A stretch of DNA of 64,000 bases from Amycolatopsis rubida (GTDB lineage: Bacteria > Actinomycetota > Actinomycetes > Mycobacteriales > Pseudonocardiaceae): NCBI RefSeq assembly GCF_900115345.1, contig NZ_FOWC01000005.1:310001-374000 (forward strand). Reading direction: 5' to 3'. Under the pieces are notes generated by a model. It did no database searches. It had not been told where the DNA came from and saw only the letters and a program-made list of their open reading frames with translations. Below are positions 18,422-26,965 of the stretch, one piece after another (position 1 is the stretch's first letter; every line of letters starts with the position of its first letter). The position numbers were made by a program, and so were the translations under genes.

Positions 18422-19804
18422 TCACCCCTGCCGTTCCCCGCGAATAGTCCGCCGCAACCGAGGCACCCGCTCAGCCAACGTCCGCTCCCCGCCACGCTGC
18501 GTAGGCTCGTAGTAATCCCGCCCCACCAGCTCATCCGGCGGATACTGCTGGGCCAGGACCCCCTCGGGCACGTTGTGCGGATACCGGTACCCCTCAGCGT
18601 TGCCCAGTTGCTTCGCCCCCGCGTAGTGCCCGTCCCGCAGATGCGGCGGCACAGTCCCGATGGCCCCCGACCGAACGTCGCTCAACGCCGTGTCGATCGC
18701 CGTGACCACAGCATTCGACTTGGGCGCGGTAGCCAGATGGATCGTCGCCTGCGCCAACGCGAGCCGCCCCTCCGGCATCCCGATGAACTGCACCGCGTGC
18801 GCCGCCGCGACCGCCGCCTGCAACGCCGTCGGATCCGCCAGCCCGACATCCTCGCTCGCGTGCACCACCAGCCGCCGCGCGAGGAACCGGGGATCCTCCC
18901 CCGCCTCGATCATCCGCGCCAGGTAATGCAACGCCGCGTCGACGTCCGACCCGCGAATCGACTTGATGAACGCGCTGATCACGTCGTAGTGCTGATCGCC
19001 GTCGCGGTCGTAGCGAACAGCCGCCTTGTCCACAGTGGACTCGACAACGGCCAGATCGATCGTCTTGTTCTCCGTAGCGGACGCGGCATCCGCGGCCGCC
19101 TCCAAAGCCGTGAGCGCGCGACGCGCATCACCGCCAGCAAGCCGCACGAGGTGTGCCCGCGCATCATCAGTCAACGTGAGCTCGCCGCCGAGCCCGCGCT
19201 CGTCGGTCAGCGCACGCTCCAGCACAGCGACGATGTCGTCGTCGGTGAGCGGCCGCAGCTGCAGCACCAAGGACCGCGACAACAGCGGCGACACGACCGA
19301 GAACGACGGGTTCTCCGTGGTCGCCGCCACCAGCAGCACCGTGCGGTCCTCGACCGCGCCGAGCAGCGCGTCCTGCTGGGTCTTGGAGAACCGGTGCACC
19401 TCGTCGATGAACAGGACGGTGTTCTCGGTGTTGTACTGCCTGCGCCGCCGCGCCTCCTCGATGACGCCGCGCACCTCCTTGACCCCCGCCGACAGCGCGG
19501 ACATCGCGACGAACCGGCGTCCGGTGGCGATCGACACCAGGTTCGCCAGCGTGGTCTTGCCGGTGCCGGGCGGGCCGTAGAGCAGCACGGACGCCGGAGC
19601 GGCCCCCTCGACCAGCCGGCGCAGCGGAGCCCCTTCGCGCAGCAGGTGCTGCTGCCCGACCACCTCGTCGAGCGTGCGCGGCCGCATCCGGACCGCGAGC
19701 GGCGACGTCGCCGGGTCGGCCTGCGGTTCGGCCTGGTTCGCTCCGGAGGGTTCCGGCGGCGGCCCCACGTCGGGGTTCACCGTGAAGAGTTCGTCCTGTG
19801 CCAC
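18422..19804 (-). CDS. rarA: replication-associated recombination protein RarA (MgsA)
   Basis: A 460-residue AAA+ ATPase of the RarA/WRNIP1 family, acting at stalled replication forks. The N-terminal 40 residues are variable. [17 protein letters not shown] then leads into Walker [10 protein letters not shown] (about 77-85), Walker [11 protein letters not shown], sensor 1 AATTENPSF and the C-terminal oligomerisation region ([15 protein letters not shown]). Length is normal. The GTG at 19804 is the likely start. It is the counterpart of Rv2559c, which lies between alaS and aspS in Mycobacterium as here. It appears monocistronic. Confidence 0.95.
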   Translation of the reverse strand: MAQDELFTVNPDVGPPPEPSGANQAEPQADPATSPLAVRMRPRTLDEVVGQQHLLREGAPLRRLVEGAAPASVLLYGPPGTGKTTLANLVSIATGRRFVAMSALSAGVKEVRGVIEEARRRRQYNTENTVLFIDEVHRFSKTQQDALLGAVEDRTVLLVAATTENPSFSVVSPLLSRSLVLQLRPLTDDDIVAVLERALTDERGLGGELTLTDDARAHLVRLAGGDARRALTALEAAADAASATENKTIDLAVVESTVDKAAVRYDRDGDQHYDVISAFIKSIRGSDVDAALHYLARMIEAGEDPRFLARRLVVHASEDVGLADPTALQAAVAAAHAVQFIGMPEGRLALAQATIHLATAPKSNAVVTAIDTALSDVRSGAIGTVPPHLRDGHYAGAKQLGNAEGYRYPHNVPEGVLAQQYPPDELVGRDYYEPTQRGGERTLAERVPRLRRTIRGERQG

Positions 19805-19881
19805 ACCGACGACGGTATCCGACCACCCCGACAATCCCGCTCGCCCGGCCCCGCAGCGCCGCCGGAGGGCAGACTGGGGCG

Positions 19882-20637
19882 ATGGTCTCCTCGGTCGCGG
19901 TGTTGTCCGACATCCACGGCGTGCTGCCCGCGCTCGACGCGGTCCTCGCCGAACCCGACGTCCAGGCTGCCGACCTGGTCGTCCTGTGCGGCGACCTCGC
20001 GGCCGGACCGCTGCCCCGGCAGACGCTCGACCGGCTGGTTTCGCTCGGAGATCGCGCAGTGTGGGTGCGCGGCAACGCCGATCGCGAACTCGTCACACTC
20101 GCTGGCGGCGGCTCCACCCAGATCCCGGACCCGATCGGCCCGTGGGCGGCGGCGCGGCTGCGGCCGGATCAGGTGGCGCTGCTCGACGGCTTGCCGTTGA
20201 CGGTCACGCTCGAAATCGACGGGCTCGGTGAAGTGCTGTTCTGCCACGCCACTCCGCGCGACGACGAAGAGGTCGTCCTCGTGGACAGCCCGTTGTCGCG
20301 GTGGGCGGAGGTCTTGGACGGCGTCACGGCGGGGACGGTGGTGTGCGGGCATACCCACATGCCGTTCCTGCGCTTAGCCGACCGGTGCCGGATCGTGAAC
20401 CCCGGCAGCGTCGGAATGCCTTATGGCACGACAGGTGCGCACTGGGCGCGGCTAGGTCCTGGCGTCGAGTTGCGGCGTACTGCTTACGACGCGGAGGCCG
20501 CGTGCCGGGAGTTGGCGGAGACGTCGGAGTATTCCGGAATTCAGGACTGGAGCGACTATTTCGTACGGAATCCGGCATCGGACGCGGAGGCGTTGCGGGT
20601 ATTCAGCCCACGCGCTCGCGGAACGAGCGCCACATGA
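19882..20637 (+). CDS. metallophosphoesterase, YfcE/MPP type
   Basis: A 251-residue calcineurin-like phosphoesterase. Metal-binding motifs are in order: [10 protein letters not shown] (D-x-H), CGDLAAGP (GD), VRGNADRE (GN[AH]D/E), FCHATPR and CGHTHMPF (GHTH). The compact layout matches small cytosolic phosphodiesterases. The substrate is unknown; the family hydrolyses phosphomono- or diesters. ATG19882 begins one strand before the first motif. It is divergent from rarA with 77 bp between starts and overlaps the convergent GDSL hydrolase by 35 bp. Confidence 0.88.
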   Translation: MVSSVAVLSDIHGVLPALDAVLAEPDVQAADLVVLCGDLAAGPLPRQTLDRLVSLGDRAVWVRGNADRELVTLAGGGSTQIPDPIGPWAAARLRPDQVALLDGLPLTVTLEIDGLGEVLFCHATPRDDEEVVLVDSPLSRWAEVLDGVTAGTVVCGHTHMPFLRLADRCRIVNPGSVGMPYGTTGAHWARLGPGVELRRTAYDAEAACRELAETSEYSGIQDWSDYFVRNPASDAEALRVFSPRARGTSAT

Positions 20638-21454
20638 TGACCGCGGCGTAGGGCAGGAACTCCCGGCCGCGCCGCCATAGCCAGGGCACGCCTTTGGCCA
20701 CGAGCCAGCCGAAGTGGGCGGCTGCGCTTGGCTCGACTCCGCCGGAACAGGTGAGGCTCACCGGTCGCGGCACCTCGAAACCGGCGGCTGCGGCCAGGTT
20801 TGTGAAACCTTCGGCGAGCATGCGGTGGCCCAGTTCGGAGGGATGCAAGCGGTCGACGCTCCAGACGGTGAGGTCGTAGGCGCCGGGGAGGGTGTCCAGG
20901 TTCAGGCAGGCGATGCCTTCCGCTTCCACCACCCGGTCGATCGCCTCGTTCAGTTCCGTCACGCGGGCGCTCAGGGCTCGCTTCAGGGACGGCGGGAGGC
21001 GGAAGACCTTGCTGTGGTCGTGGAAACGTACTGGGAGGACTGTGGTTCCGATCGCGGTGAGTTCGCGGACGATGGCGGTGAGGTCCTCGGCGATGTTGTC
21101 CGCGTTGAAGTCTGGGCGGAGGGTGTCGTTCATCCCCACTACGACCAGGGCCATGTCCGGGCGGTGCGCGATCGTTTTCGGGAGTTGATCGGTCCGTACG
21201 CAGGACATGCGGGCGCCGGTGAAGGACGGGTTCAGATAGCCGTCTTCGGCGATGCCCAGGGCTTCCGCGACCAAGGGGCCTACGCCGCGCCATCCGCCGC
21301 GGTTGGGGAGGGGGTCGCCTAGGCCTACTGCGGTGGAGTCGCCTAGGACTGCCAGGCGGGTTGCTCGCCGGGTCTGGGGTTGAGGCCGGGGGGCCGGGGC
21401 TGGTTTTGCGGGTGGGGTGACTCCGACGCTGATCACGGTCACGACGAAGACCAT
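20603..21454 (-). CDS. SGNH/GDSL-type hydrolase
   Basis: A 283-residue SGNH hydrolase. Block I is VLGDSTAVGLGD (nucleophile Ser in GDST), the Gly and Asn blocks follow (VVGMNDTLRP), and block V is SVDRLHPSELGH with the catalytic Asp-x-x-His. A Pro-rich stretch (TPPAKPAPAPRPQPQTRR) after a weakly hydrophobic start suggests a spacer but not a clean signal peptide. These enzymes are esterases or acyl-hydrolases with varied substrates. The ATG at 21454 is a choice; a GTG six codons later is possible. The upstream region is repeat copy B. Confidence 0.82.
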   Translation of the reverse strand: MVFVVTVISVGVTPPAKPAPAPRPQPQTRRATRLAVLGDSTAVGLGDPLPNRGGWRGVGPLVAEALGIAEDGYLNPSFTGARMSCVRTDQLPKTIAHRPDMALVVVGMNDTLRPDFNADNIAEDLTAIVRELTAIGTTVLPVRFHDHSKVFRLPPSLKRALSARVTELNEAIDRVVEAEGIACLNLDTLPGAYDLTVWSVDRLHPSELGHRMLAEGFTNLAAAAGFEVPRPVSLTCSGGVEPSAAAHFGWLVAKGVPWLWRRGREFLPYAAVIMWRSFRERVG

Positions 21455-21540
21455 CCGGTATTGAGGCTCACCGCTGGTGATGGGGAGGTAACGCGGTATG
21501 GACGGAGGTGGGAACTTCCGGTACTCGGGGTCTGGGTTGG

Positions 21541-21815
21541 GGTGGTTTGGCTCGTCGCCTGGGGGCGACATCGCTTGCGGGTGGTTGCGTGGGGCACCCC
21601 GAAGCCCTGAGTGTGCTGACGGCTCGGGGGTGGGTGCCTCGATGGTGGGGTGCGTCGGCTGCGGTGGGTGCGAGGGGGTGTGCGCGGGTTCTCGTGCGCG
21701 GAGCGTGCTGGGCGTGGTGGCGGTGGGGACACGCCCAATGCCACATTGGGCCGCATCCCGGCGGCGGGTCGTGAGGGGAACCCTGAGGGAATCAGAGTCA
21801 ATGAGGGTGGCCCTC
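21541..21815 (-). repeat. dispersed intergenic repeat, copy B
   Basis: Inverted copy of the element at 17403-17782. Read on the minus strand it has the same order: GAGGGCCACCCTC then TGACTCTGATTCCC, a GCCGCCGGGATGCG-type middle with CCCAATGTGGCATTGGG, then the GGGGTGCCCCACGC and GCGATGTCGCCCCCAGG module. It sits between the 5' end of the GDSL gene and the 3' end of the kinase-like gene. It lacks the 24-bp hairpin of copy A. Confidence 0.85.
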
Positions 21816-21843
21816 GCCGACAGCGGGCGGGGCGACCGAGGGG

Positions 21844-23031
21844 TCAGCGGAAGGCTGGGTAGAAAGCCAGGTCGGCGTGCGGGCCCAGGCGGGCGGCCAG
21901 GGCGGCGGCGACTCTGGTGGAGTGTTCGGCGACCTCGGTCAGGCGCGAGTAGCCAGCGTGCCTTGCCAGTTCGCGCCACCACGTGACCAGGGCGGCCTCG
22001 CGGCTGACGGGGGTGGCGTGCCTGCTCAGGTTCAGGTGCGGGAGCAGGTCGCGGGTGATTTGCCAGACTTGCAGCATTTCGCTGATGGTGAGCTGCTTCG
22101 CCAGCTCGACGTCGTCGGCGAAGGAGGGCCAGACGTCGACGATTTCGGCTCGCCAGGCGGCGATCATCGCCTCGCTCATGCCTGCGGGGAGGGCCATCGC
22201 GCGCGGGTCCGACACGAACGGCAGCCGCAGGCAGGAGGCGTCGACCAGTGCTGTTCGGACCCGGCCGCGTTCGAAGTCCAGGAAGCGGACTCCGGAACCG
22301 GTGACCAGGTTGTTTTCCGGGGCCAGTTCGACGGGGCTGAAGGCGCGGAAGGCGGCCGACCGGGCTTGGGCGACGGCTTCGGCGATGCGTTCGCGCACCG
22401 CCTCGGGGACGGGCACGTCCAGCAGTTCGGAGAGGAGTTCTTCGACGTCGTCGGCCAGGCCCGCCAGACCGTCGTTGTCGGTTCGCACCGGGCCGCCCAG
22501 GCGGCGCAGCAGGGCGTTGAAGTCGGCTTCGCGGCTGGCGGTGCTCGCGTGCAGGCGGCCCAGCGAACGCGCCCAGGACAGGAGTGCGCGCTCCGCTGCC
22601 CGGGAGTCGCGGGCGGCCAATTTGTCTTGCAGGGTGGGTGCGCGGCCCAGATCCTCGATCACCAGCACGCGGTCGCCGCCGTCGTGGGCCAGGAGTTCCG
22701 GGCACATCCGCTCGTCCGGAGCCAGTGCGGTGAACAGCTGGTAGCTCACGGCTTCCTGGGCGAACGGGTCGACCCGGCCGGGTTCCGGCGGGTCCGGATA
22801 GTGCTTGACCACCAGGGTGCGCGGCAGTGCGAAGGAGGAAGACACGACTCGTGCCCGGACGACCGTCGCCGGGCCGCTTCCGGCGAGGTGTTCGGGCGAG
22901 ACCAGCGCGATCGCGCTCCCGAACCGGCGCGTGAGCACCGCCTCGCCCGCCGCGACGGCCGCGGCGACGGCGAGTTCCCCGGCTTCCGCCCGGACTCCGG
23001 CGTCGCCGGCGGAGGAGGTGTCGACTGTCAT
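21844..23031 (-). CDS. aminoglycoside phosphotransferase-family kinase-like protein
   Basis: About 395 residues with the kinase-like fold of APH/choline kinases: a Lys strand LVVKHYPDP, a conserved VLVIEDLGRAPTL hinge, a helix with LGRLHAS and a metal-site strand VRFLDFERGRV. The catalytic loop normally reads HxDxxxxN, but here it is SPVELAPENN. That keeps the late Asn but lacks the HxD, so the catalytic base appears missing. The start is uncertain: the ATG at 23031 follows AGGGT, while an ATG at 23064 would add 11 residues. The substrate is unknown, and it may be a degenerate family member. Confidence 0.72.
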   Translation of the reverse strand: MTVDTSSAGDAGVRAEAGELAVAAAVAAGEAVLTRRFGSAIALVSPEHLAGSGPATVVRARVVSSSFALPRTLVVKHYPDPPEPGRVDPFAQEAVSYQLFTALAPDERMCPELLAHDGGDRVLVIEDLGRAPTLQDKLAARDSRAAERALLSWARSLGRLHASTASREADFNALLRRLGGPVRTDNDGLAGLADDVEELLSELLDVPVPEAVRERIAEAVAQARSAAFRAFSPVELAPENNLVTGSGVRFLDFERGRVRTALVDASCLRLPFVSDPRAMALPAGMSEAMIAAWRAEIVDVWPSFADDVELAKQLTISEMLQVWQITRDLLPHLNLSRHATPVSREAALVTWWRELARHAGYSRLTEVAEHSTRVAAALAARLGPHADLAFYPAFR

Positions 23032-23100
23032 TGTCACCGACCCTACTCGTGACTGAGCAACCATGACCACAACGTTCCGGGCGCCGGGACGCGCCCGGAA

Positions 23101-24042
23101 TCACCCACGGGAAAGCGGACGCAGCAACACGGCGGAACGTTGCTTGCGTCGGCGAACTATCAGCACAATGGCCGCAGCAAGAACGATTCCGAAGAGGTTG
23201 ACCAGCAGCTGCAGCACCGAAAAACCGGCCCGGTCCCAGCGCCCGGCGACGGCCGCGACCATCGCGTAACCGGCCGCGGGCACCGTCGTCACCGAAATGA
23301 ACACGCCGACGAGCGCGGCCGATTTCGCCGACGTCATCGCGAGCATTCCGGCCGCCCCGGCGAGCAATGCCACCACGAACGACGCGGGTCCGACCTGGTA
23401 CACGAAATCGACCTGATGGTTATTGACGATCGCGTGCGGATCGAAAAGCCCGGCCGAGCTGCCGAGCAGCACGCCGAGCAGCGTGATCGCCATCGAGACC
23501 GGGAAACCGACGGCCAGCGCGACCCCCGCCCGGCGCACCAGGTCCCAGCGGCGCAGCACCGCGCCGGCCGCGATCGCGGCGAGCGGGCCGAACTCCGGCC
23601 CGACCACCATCGCGCCGACGATCGTGACCGACGAGTCGGTCAGCACGCCGACCGCGGCGAGCAGGCACGCGATGGCGAGGAACGCCTGGAACGTGGCGTT
23701 CCACCGCGACTCCTCGCCGGTACGGCCGAGCAGCTCCTGCCACACGACCGCGTCCGCGCCTTCGCCGGGAGCGGCTTCCTCGGCCGCGTCGGCGGCATCG
23801 GAAAGCGCTGTGTCCAGCGATTCCATGGTGATGCCGCCGCTGTGGTCGAGATCGAGCGTGCACAAAGCGTCGACGATGTCGTCGGCCGCCTCCCGCGCGA
23901 TGTCCGCCTCGACGAGGTCGCCCTCGGGCGAGACGGACGCCCCGCGGTGCACGATCAGGTGCGCCGCGCCCGGATGGGTGCGCAGCAGCTCCAGCGTCTC
24001 GTCAGTGCGCTCCGGCGGGCAGATCGCCCTGAGGTGCAGCAC
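23101..24042 (-). CDS. DUF389 family membrane protein
   Basis: A 313-residue DUF389 (TIGR00341-like) protein. The soluble N-terminal domain (about 1-110) carries the typical HLRAICPPERTDETLELL opening, and about six membrane segments follow. They start at the conserved SRWNATFQAFLAIACLLAAVG and include GAMVVGPEFGPLAAIA, the family hallmark. The function is unknown; transport has been suggested from the topology. The GTG at 24042 begins the N-terminal ferredoxin-like strand. It runs downstream of aspS on the same strand with 52 bp between, so read-through is possible. Confidence 0.9.
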   Translation of the reverse strand: MLHLRAICPPERTDETLELLRTHPGAAHLIVHRGASVSPEGDLVEADIAREAADDIVDALCTLDLDHSGGITMESLDTALSDAADAAEEAAPGEGADAVVWQELLGRTGEESRWNATFQAFLAIACLLAAVGVLTDSSVTIVGAMVVGPEFGPLAAIAAGAVLRRWDLVRRAGVALAVGFPVSMAITLLGVLLGSSAGLFDPHAIVNNHQVDFVYQVGPASFVVALLAGAAGMLAMTSAKSAALVGVFISVTTVPAAGYAMVAAVAGRWDRAGFSVLQLLVNLFGIVLAAAIVLIVRRRKQRSAVLLRPLSRG

Positions 24043-24094
24043 TAGACCGCCCCGCCCCGCCGGCCGCCCTCGACGGACACGCCGCGCGTGGCCA

Positions 24095-25891
24095 CTACTT
24101 CTCCTGCGCGGCAGCCGGTTTGCTCTGCGGGACAGCCGGTTTCGCGTCGATCCCGGCTTCCTTGCGCTGCTGCGCGGTGATCGGCGCGGGCGCGGCGGTG
24201 AGCGGGTCGTAGCCGCCGCCGGTCTTCGGGAACGCGATCACGTCGCGCAGCGAGTCGGCCTTGGCCAGCAGCATCACGATGCGGTCCCAGCCGAACGCGA
24301 TGCCGCCGTGCGGGGGCGCGCCGAACTGGAACGCCTCAAGCAGGAAGCCGAACTTCTCCTGCGCTTCCTCCTCGCCGAGGCCCATCAGCGCGAACACGCG
24401 CTTCTGGACGTCCTCGCGGTGGATACGGATCGAGCCACCGCCGATCTCGTTGCCGTTGCAGACGAGGTCGTAGGCGTAGGCGAGGGCGTTGCCCGGGTCC
24501 TGCTCGAACTTGTCGATCCACTCCGGAGTCGGCGAGGTGAACGCGTGGTGCACAGCCGTCCACTTGCCGGAGCCGACCGCGACGTCGTCGCCGATGTCCT
24601 CGACCGGCGCGAACAGCGGCGCGTCCACGACCCACACGAACGACCAGGCGTCCTCGTCGATCAGGCCGAGCTTGCGGCCGATCTCGTCGCGCGCGGCGCC
24701 GAGCAGCGGCTGAGCGGCGGAAACCTTGCCCGCGGCGAAGAAAATGCAGTCGCCGGGCTTCGCGCCCGCGGCTTCCGCGACGTTCGCGCGCTCGGTCTCG
24801 GACAGGTTCTTGGCGACCGGGCCGCCGAGCGTGCCGTCCTCGTTGACCAGGACGTACGCCAGGCCCTTCGCGCCGCGCTGCTTCGCCCACTCCTGCCAGG
24901 CGTCGAGCTGACGGCGCGGCTGCGAGGCACCGCCCGCCATGACGACCGCGCCGACGTACGGGGCCTGGAACACGCGGAACGGCGTGTCGGAGAAGAAGTC
25001 GGTGAGCTCGGTGATTTCGAGGTCGAAGCGCAGGTCCGGCTTGTCGGAGCCGTACTTCGCCATCGACTCGCGGTAGGTGATCCGCGGGATCGGGGTGGTG
25101 ATCTCGTGGCCGATCAGCTTCCACAGCGCCTTCACGATGGCCTCGCCGACCGCGATGACGTCGTCCTGCTCGACGAAGCTCATCTCGATGTCGAGCTGCG
25201 TGAACTCGGGCTGGCGGTCCGCGCGGAAGTCCTCGTCGCGGTAACAGCGGGCGATCTGGAAGTAGCGTTCCATGCCGCCGACCATGAGCAGCTGCTTGAA
25301 CAGCTGCGGCGACTGCGGGAGCGCGTACCAGGAACCCGGCTTGAGCCGCGCGGGCACGAGGAAGTCGCGGGCGCCTTCCGGGGTGGAGCGGGTCATCGTC
25401 GGCGTCTCGATCTCGACGAAGTCCTGCGCGTGCAGCACCTCGCGCGCGACGCGGCTGACCTCGCTGCGCAGCCGGATCGCGGCCGCCGGGCCGCTGCGGC
25501 GCAGGTCGAGGTAGCGGTACTTGAGCCGGACCTCCTCGCCGACGTCGACCCGGTCGTCGATCGGGAACGGCAGCGGAGCGGCCTCCGACAGCACGACGAG
25601 TTCGGTGGCCAGGACCTCGATCTCGCCGGTGGGAATGTCCGGGTTCGCGTTGCCCTCGGGTCGCTGCGACACCTCGCCGACGACCTTCACGCAGAACTCC
25701 GACCGCAGCGCGTGCGCGCGCTCGGCCATCTCGCCCTCGCGGAACACGACCTGCGCGACGCCGCTGGCGTCCCGGAGATCGATGAAGATGACTCCGCCGT
25801 GATCGCGCCGCCGCGCCACCCAGCCGGTGAGGGTGACGGTCTGACCGGCCTGCCCGGCACGCAGGGTGCCGGCTTGATGAGTGCGGAGCAC
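24095..25891 (-). CDS. aspS: aspartyl-tRNA synthetase (bacterial type)
   Basis: A 598-residue bacterial-type AspRS. The anticodon OB domain opens with [16 protein letters not shown]. Class II motif 1 is around [23 protein letters not shown], with the catalytic [11 protein letters not shown]. Motif 2 is in [22 protein letters not shown], the GAD insertion is mid-protein and motif 3 is [13 protein letters not shown]. The GTG at 25891 matches the usual family N-terminus (MLRTHxAG). It has its own upstream region of about 1 kb of gene-free DNA. In organisms without GatCAB-independent AsnRS such enzymes may be non-discriminating; this cannot be judged here. Confidence 0.96.
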   Translation of the reverse strand: MLRTHQAGTLRAGQAGQTVTLTGWVARRRDHGGVIFIDLRDASGVAQVVFREGEMAERAHALRSEFCVKVVGEVSQRPEGNANPDIPTGEIEVLATELVVLSEAAPLPFPIDDRVDVGEEVRLKYRYLDLRRSGPAAAIRLRSEVSRVAREVLHAQDFVEIETPTMTRSTPEGARDFLVPARLKPGSWYALPQSPQLFKQLLMVGGMERYFQIARCYRDEDFRADRQPEFTQLDIEMSFVEQDDVIAVGEAIVKALWKLIGHEITTPIPRITYRESMAKYGSDKPDLRFDLEITELTDFFSDTPFRVFQAPYVGAVVMAGGASQPRRQLDAWQEWAKQRGAKGLAYVLVNEDGTLGGPVAKNLSETERANVAEAAGAKPGDCIFFAAGKVSAAQPLLGAARDEIGRKLGLIDEDAWSFVWVVDAPLFAPVEDIGDDVAVGSGKWTAVHHAFTSPTPEWIDKFEQDPGNALAYAYDLVCNGNEIGGGSIRIHREDVQKRVFALMGLGEEEAQEKFGFLLEAFQFGAPPHGGIAFGWDRIVMLLAKADSLRDVIAFPKTGGGYDPLTAAPAPITAQQRKEAGIDAKPAVPQSKPAAAQEK

Positions 25892-26264
25892 TGCGACTGC
25901 TCTCCCTAGGTCCACGAGATTCGGGTGCGGCGGGTGTGCGGGGTTGAGCCGAACACGCATTTCGCCGGATACAGAGGCTAACGAACTCGACGCCCGGGGG
26001 TGCGGGCAGGTTTGGGTCGGGGCGGTTCGGGCGGATGACGAGGGCGGGATTCGGCCCGGTGGGGATGCTGAGGCTGGGCGCGGTTCTGGTTGGCAGGCCA
26101 AGGCGAGAGGGTGAAGTTCCCTGGGCCTGGTGCCCGCTTGATCGGACGGCCCAGGTTGGCCGGAGCGGCAGCGCCGCGGGAGCGAGCCGGGCAGGCCCGG
26201 CCGGCGGCGAGACCCCCCGGGCCAGCAAGCCTTTGACCGGGAGGGCTCGGGTCCGCGGGCCGGC

Positions 26265-26318
26265 ATGGCTGCTTCGCGGGGTGGCAGGGCTGCTTCGCGG
26301 GGTGGCAGGGCTGCGAGG
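26265..26318. repeat. 21-bp tandem repeat, two units and a part
   Basis: GCTGCTTCGCGGGGTGGCAG-type units of 21 bp occur twice in succession (from about 26269), followed by a partial third unit. This is the first of three minisatellite tracts upstream of aspS. Confidence 0.75.
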
Positions 26319-26403
26319 TCAGGACTGGATGGCAGGCTCAAAGCGAGAGGCGAGGCTCCCTGGAACCAGCCTGCAATGGCACGGACAGCTCGGGTGTGCA
26401 GGC

Positions 26404-26513
26404 GTGCAGGCGCTTCGGGCATGCAGGCCGCTTCGAGCACGCAGGCGCTTCAGGCATGCAGGCGCTTCAGGCGCGCAGGCGTGCGGGCGCTTCGGGCGTG
26501 CGGGAGCTGGAGT
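26404..26513. repeat. about 17-bp degenerate tandem repeat
   Basis: Successive units of the form GCAGGCGCTTCRGGCAT occur five to six times with substitutions and one longer unit (GCAGGCGTGCGGGCGCTTCG). Units vary in length, so a translated repeat would be out of frame. Confidence 0.75.
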
Positions 26514-26638
26514 GCCGAGCGAAACGCCAATACCGCCAATACAGGGGGCGGCGCAGGCTGGTCGGGACCCTGGCGCTGGAGTTCAGACGGGTGCGGACGG
26601 GACAGGTGAGCGGACTCGCCTGACGAGGCGCGGATCGT

Positions 26639-26740
26639 GCGGTTCACCGCAATCCGCGCCCAGGCCGGACCTGAGCATGCGGTTCACCGCAATCCGCGCC
26701 CAGGCCGGACCGGAGCATGCGGTTCACCGTGATCGGCGCC
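26639..26740. repeat. 40-bp tandem repeat, two full units and a part
   Basis: The unit GCGGTTCACCGCAATCCGCG followed by CCCAGGCCGGACCTGAGCAT is repeated at 26639-26678 and 26679-26718 with one base difference. A 22-bp partial unit ends at 26740, and a weaker echo (CGTTCACCGCGATCG) follows at about 26761. Confidence 0.9.
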
Positions 26741-26881
26741 GCGGGCGAGACCCGCCACGCCGTTCACCGCGATCGTCCGGCGAGCCGCCCCGGGCCTGCC
26801 CGCCCGAAGCAGGGATCGTTCGGTCAGCCTTCCTCCCCGTCCTTGATCGCGGCGGAGGCTCCGTTCCACCAGGTCACGGCA

Positions 26882-26965
26882 TTACCGGATATCCCGCACG
26901 CGGCGGGTCAGCTCTTCTTCGTCCGGCAGTGCGACCCGCAATCGATCGTCGAGCCCGGCGTTCAC
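26882..26965 (-). CDS. possible 27-residue coupled peptide after the radical SAM gene
   Basis: A GTG at 26965 overlaps the stop of the radical SAM gene as GTGA, the coupling pattern used by many true gene pairs in this window. It opens a 27-codon frame ending in TAA at 26882-26884. The peptide (NAGLDDRLRVALPDEEELTR and more) is charged and helical-looking. Third-position GC is about 70 percent, lower than its neighbours. It may be real, a remnant of a longer gene, or chance. Confidence 0.25.
   Translation of the reverse strand: MNAGLDDRLRVALPDEEELTRRVRDIR

Larger units (their letters stand above)
25892..26881. other. gene-poor region with three tandem-repeat tracts
   Basis: About 1 kb between aspS and the radical SAM gene. 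It holds the tandem repeats listed at 26265, 26404 and 26639. The long open frames here are Arg/Ala/Gly-rich, change composition across the repeats and start without ribosome sites, so I call none coding. The aspS promoter must lie at its left end. Confidence 0.6.

Noticed and set aside
26265-26740. CRISPR-like array
   Set aside because: Units are directly adjacent without unique spacers, unit lengths differ and there are no cas genes in the window.
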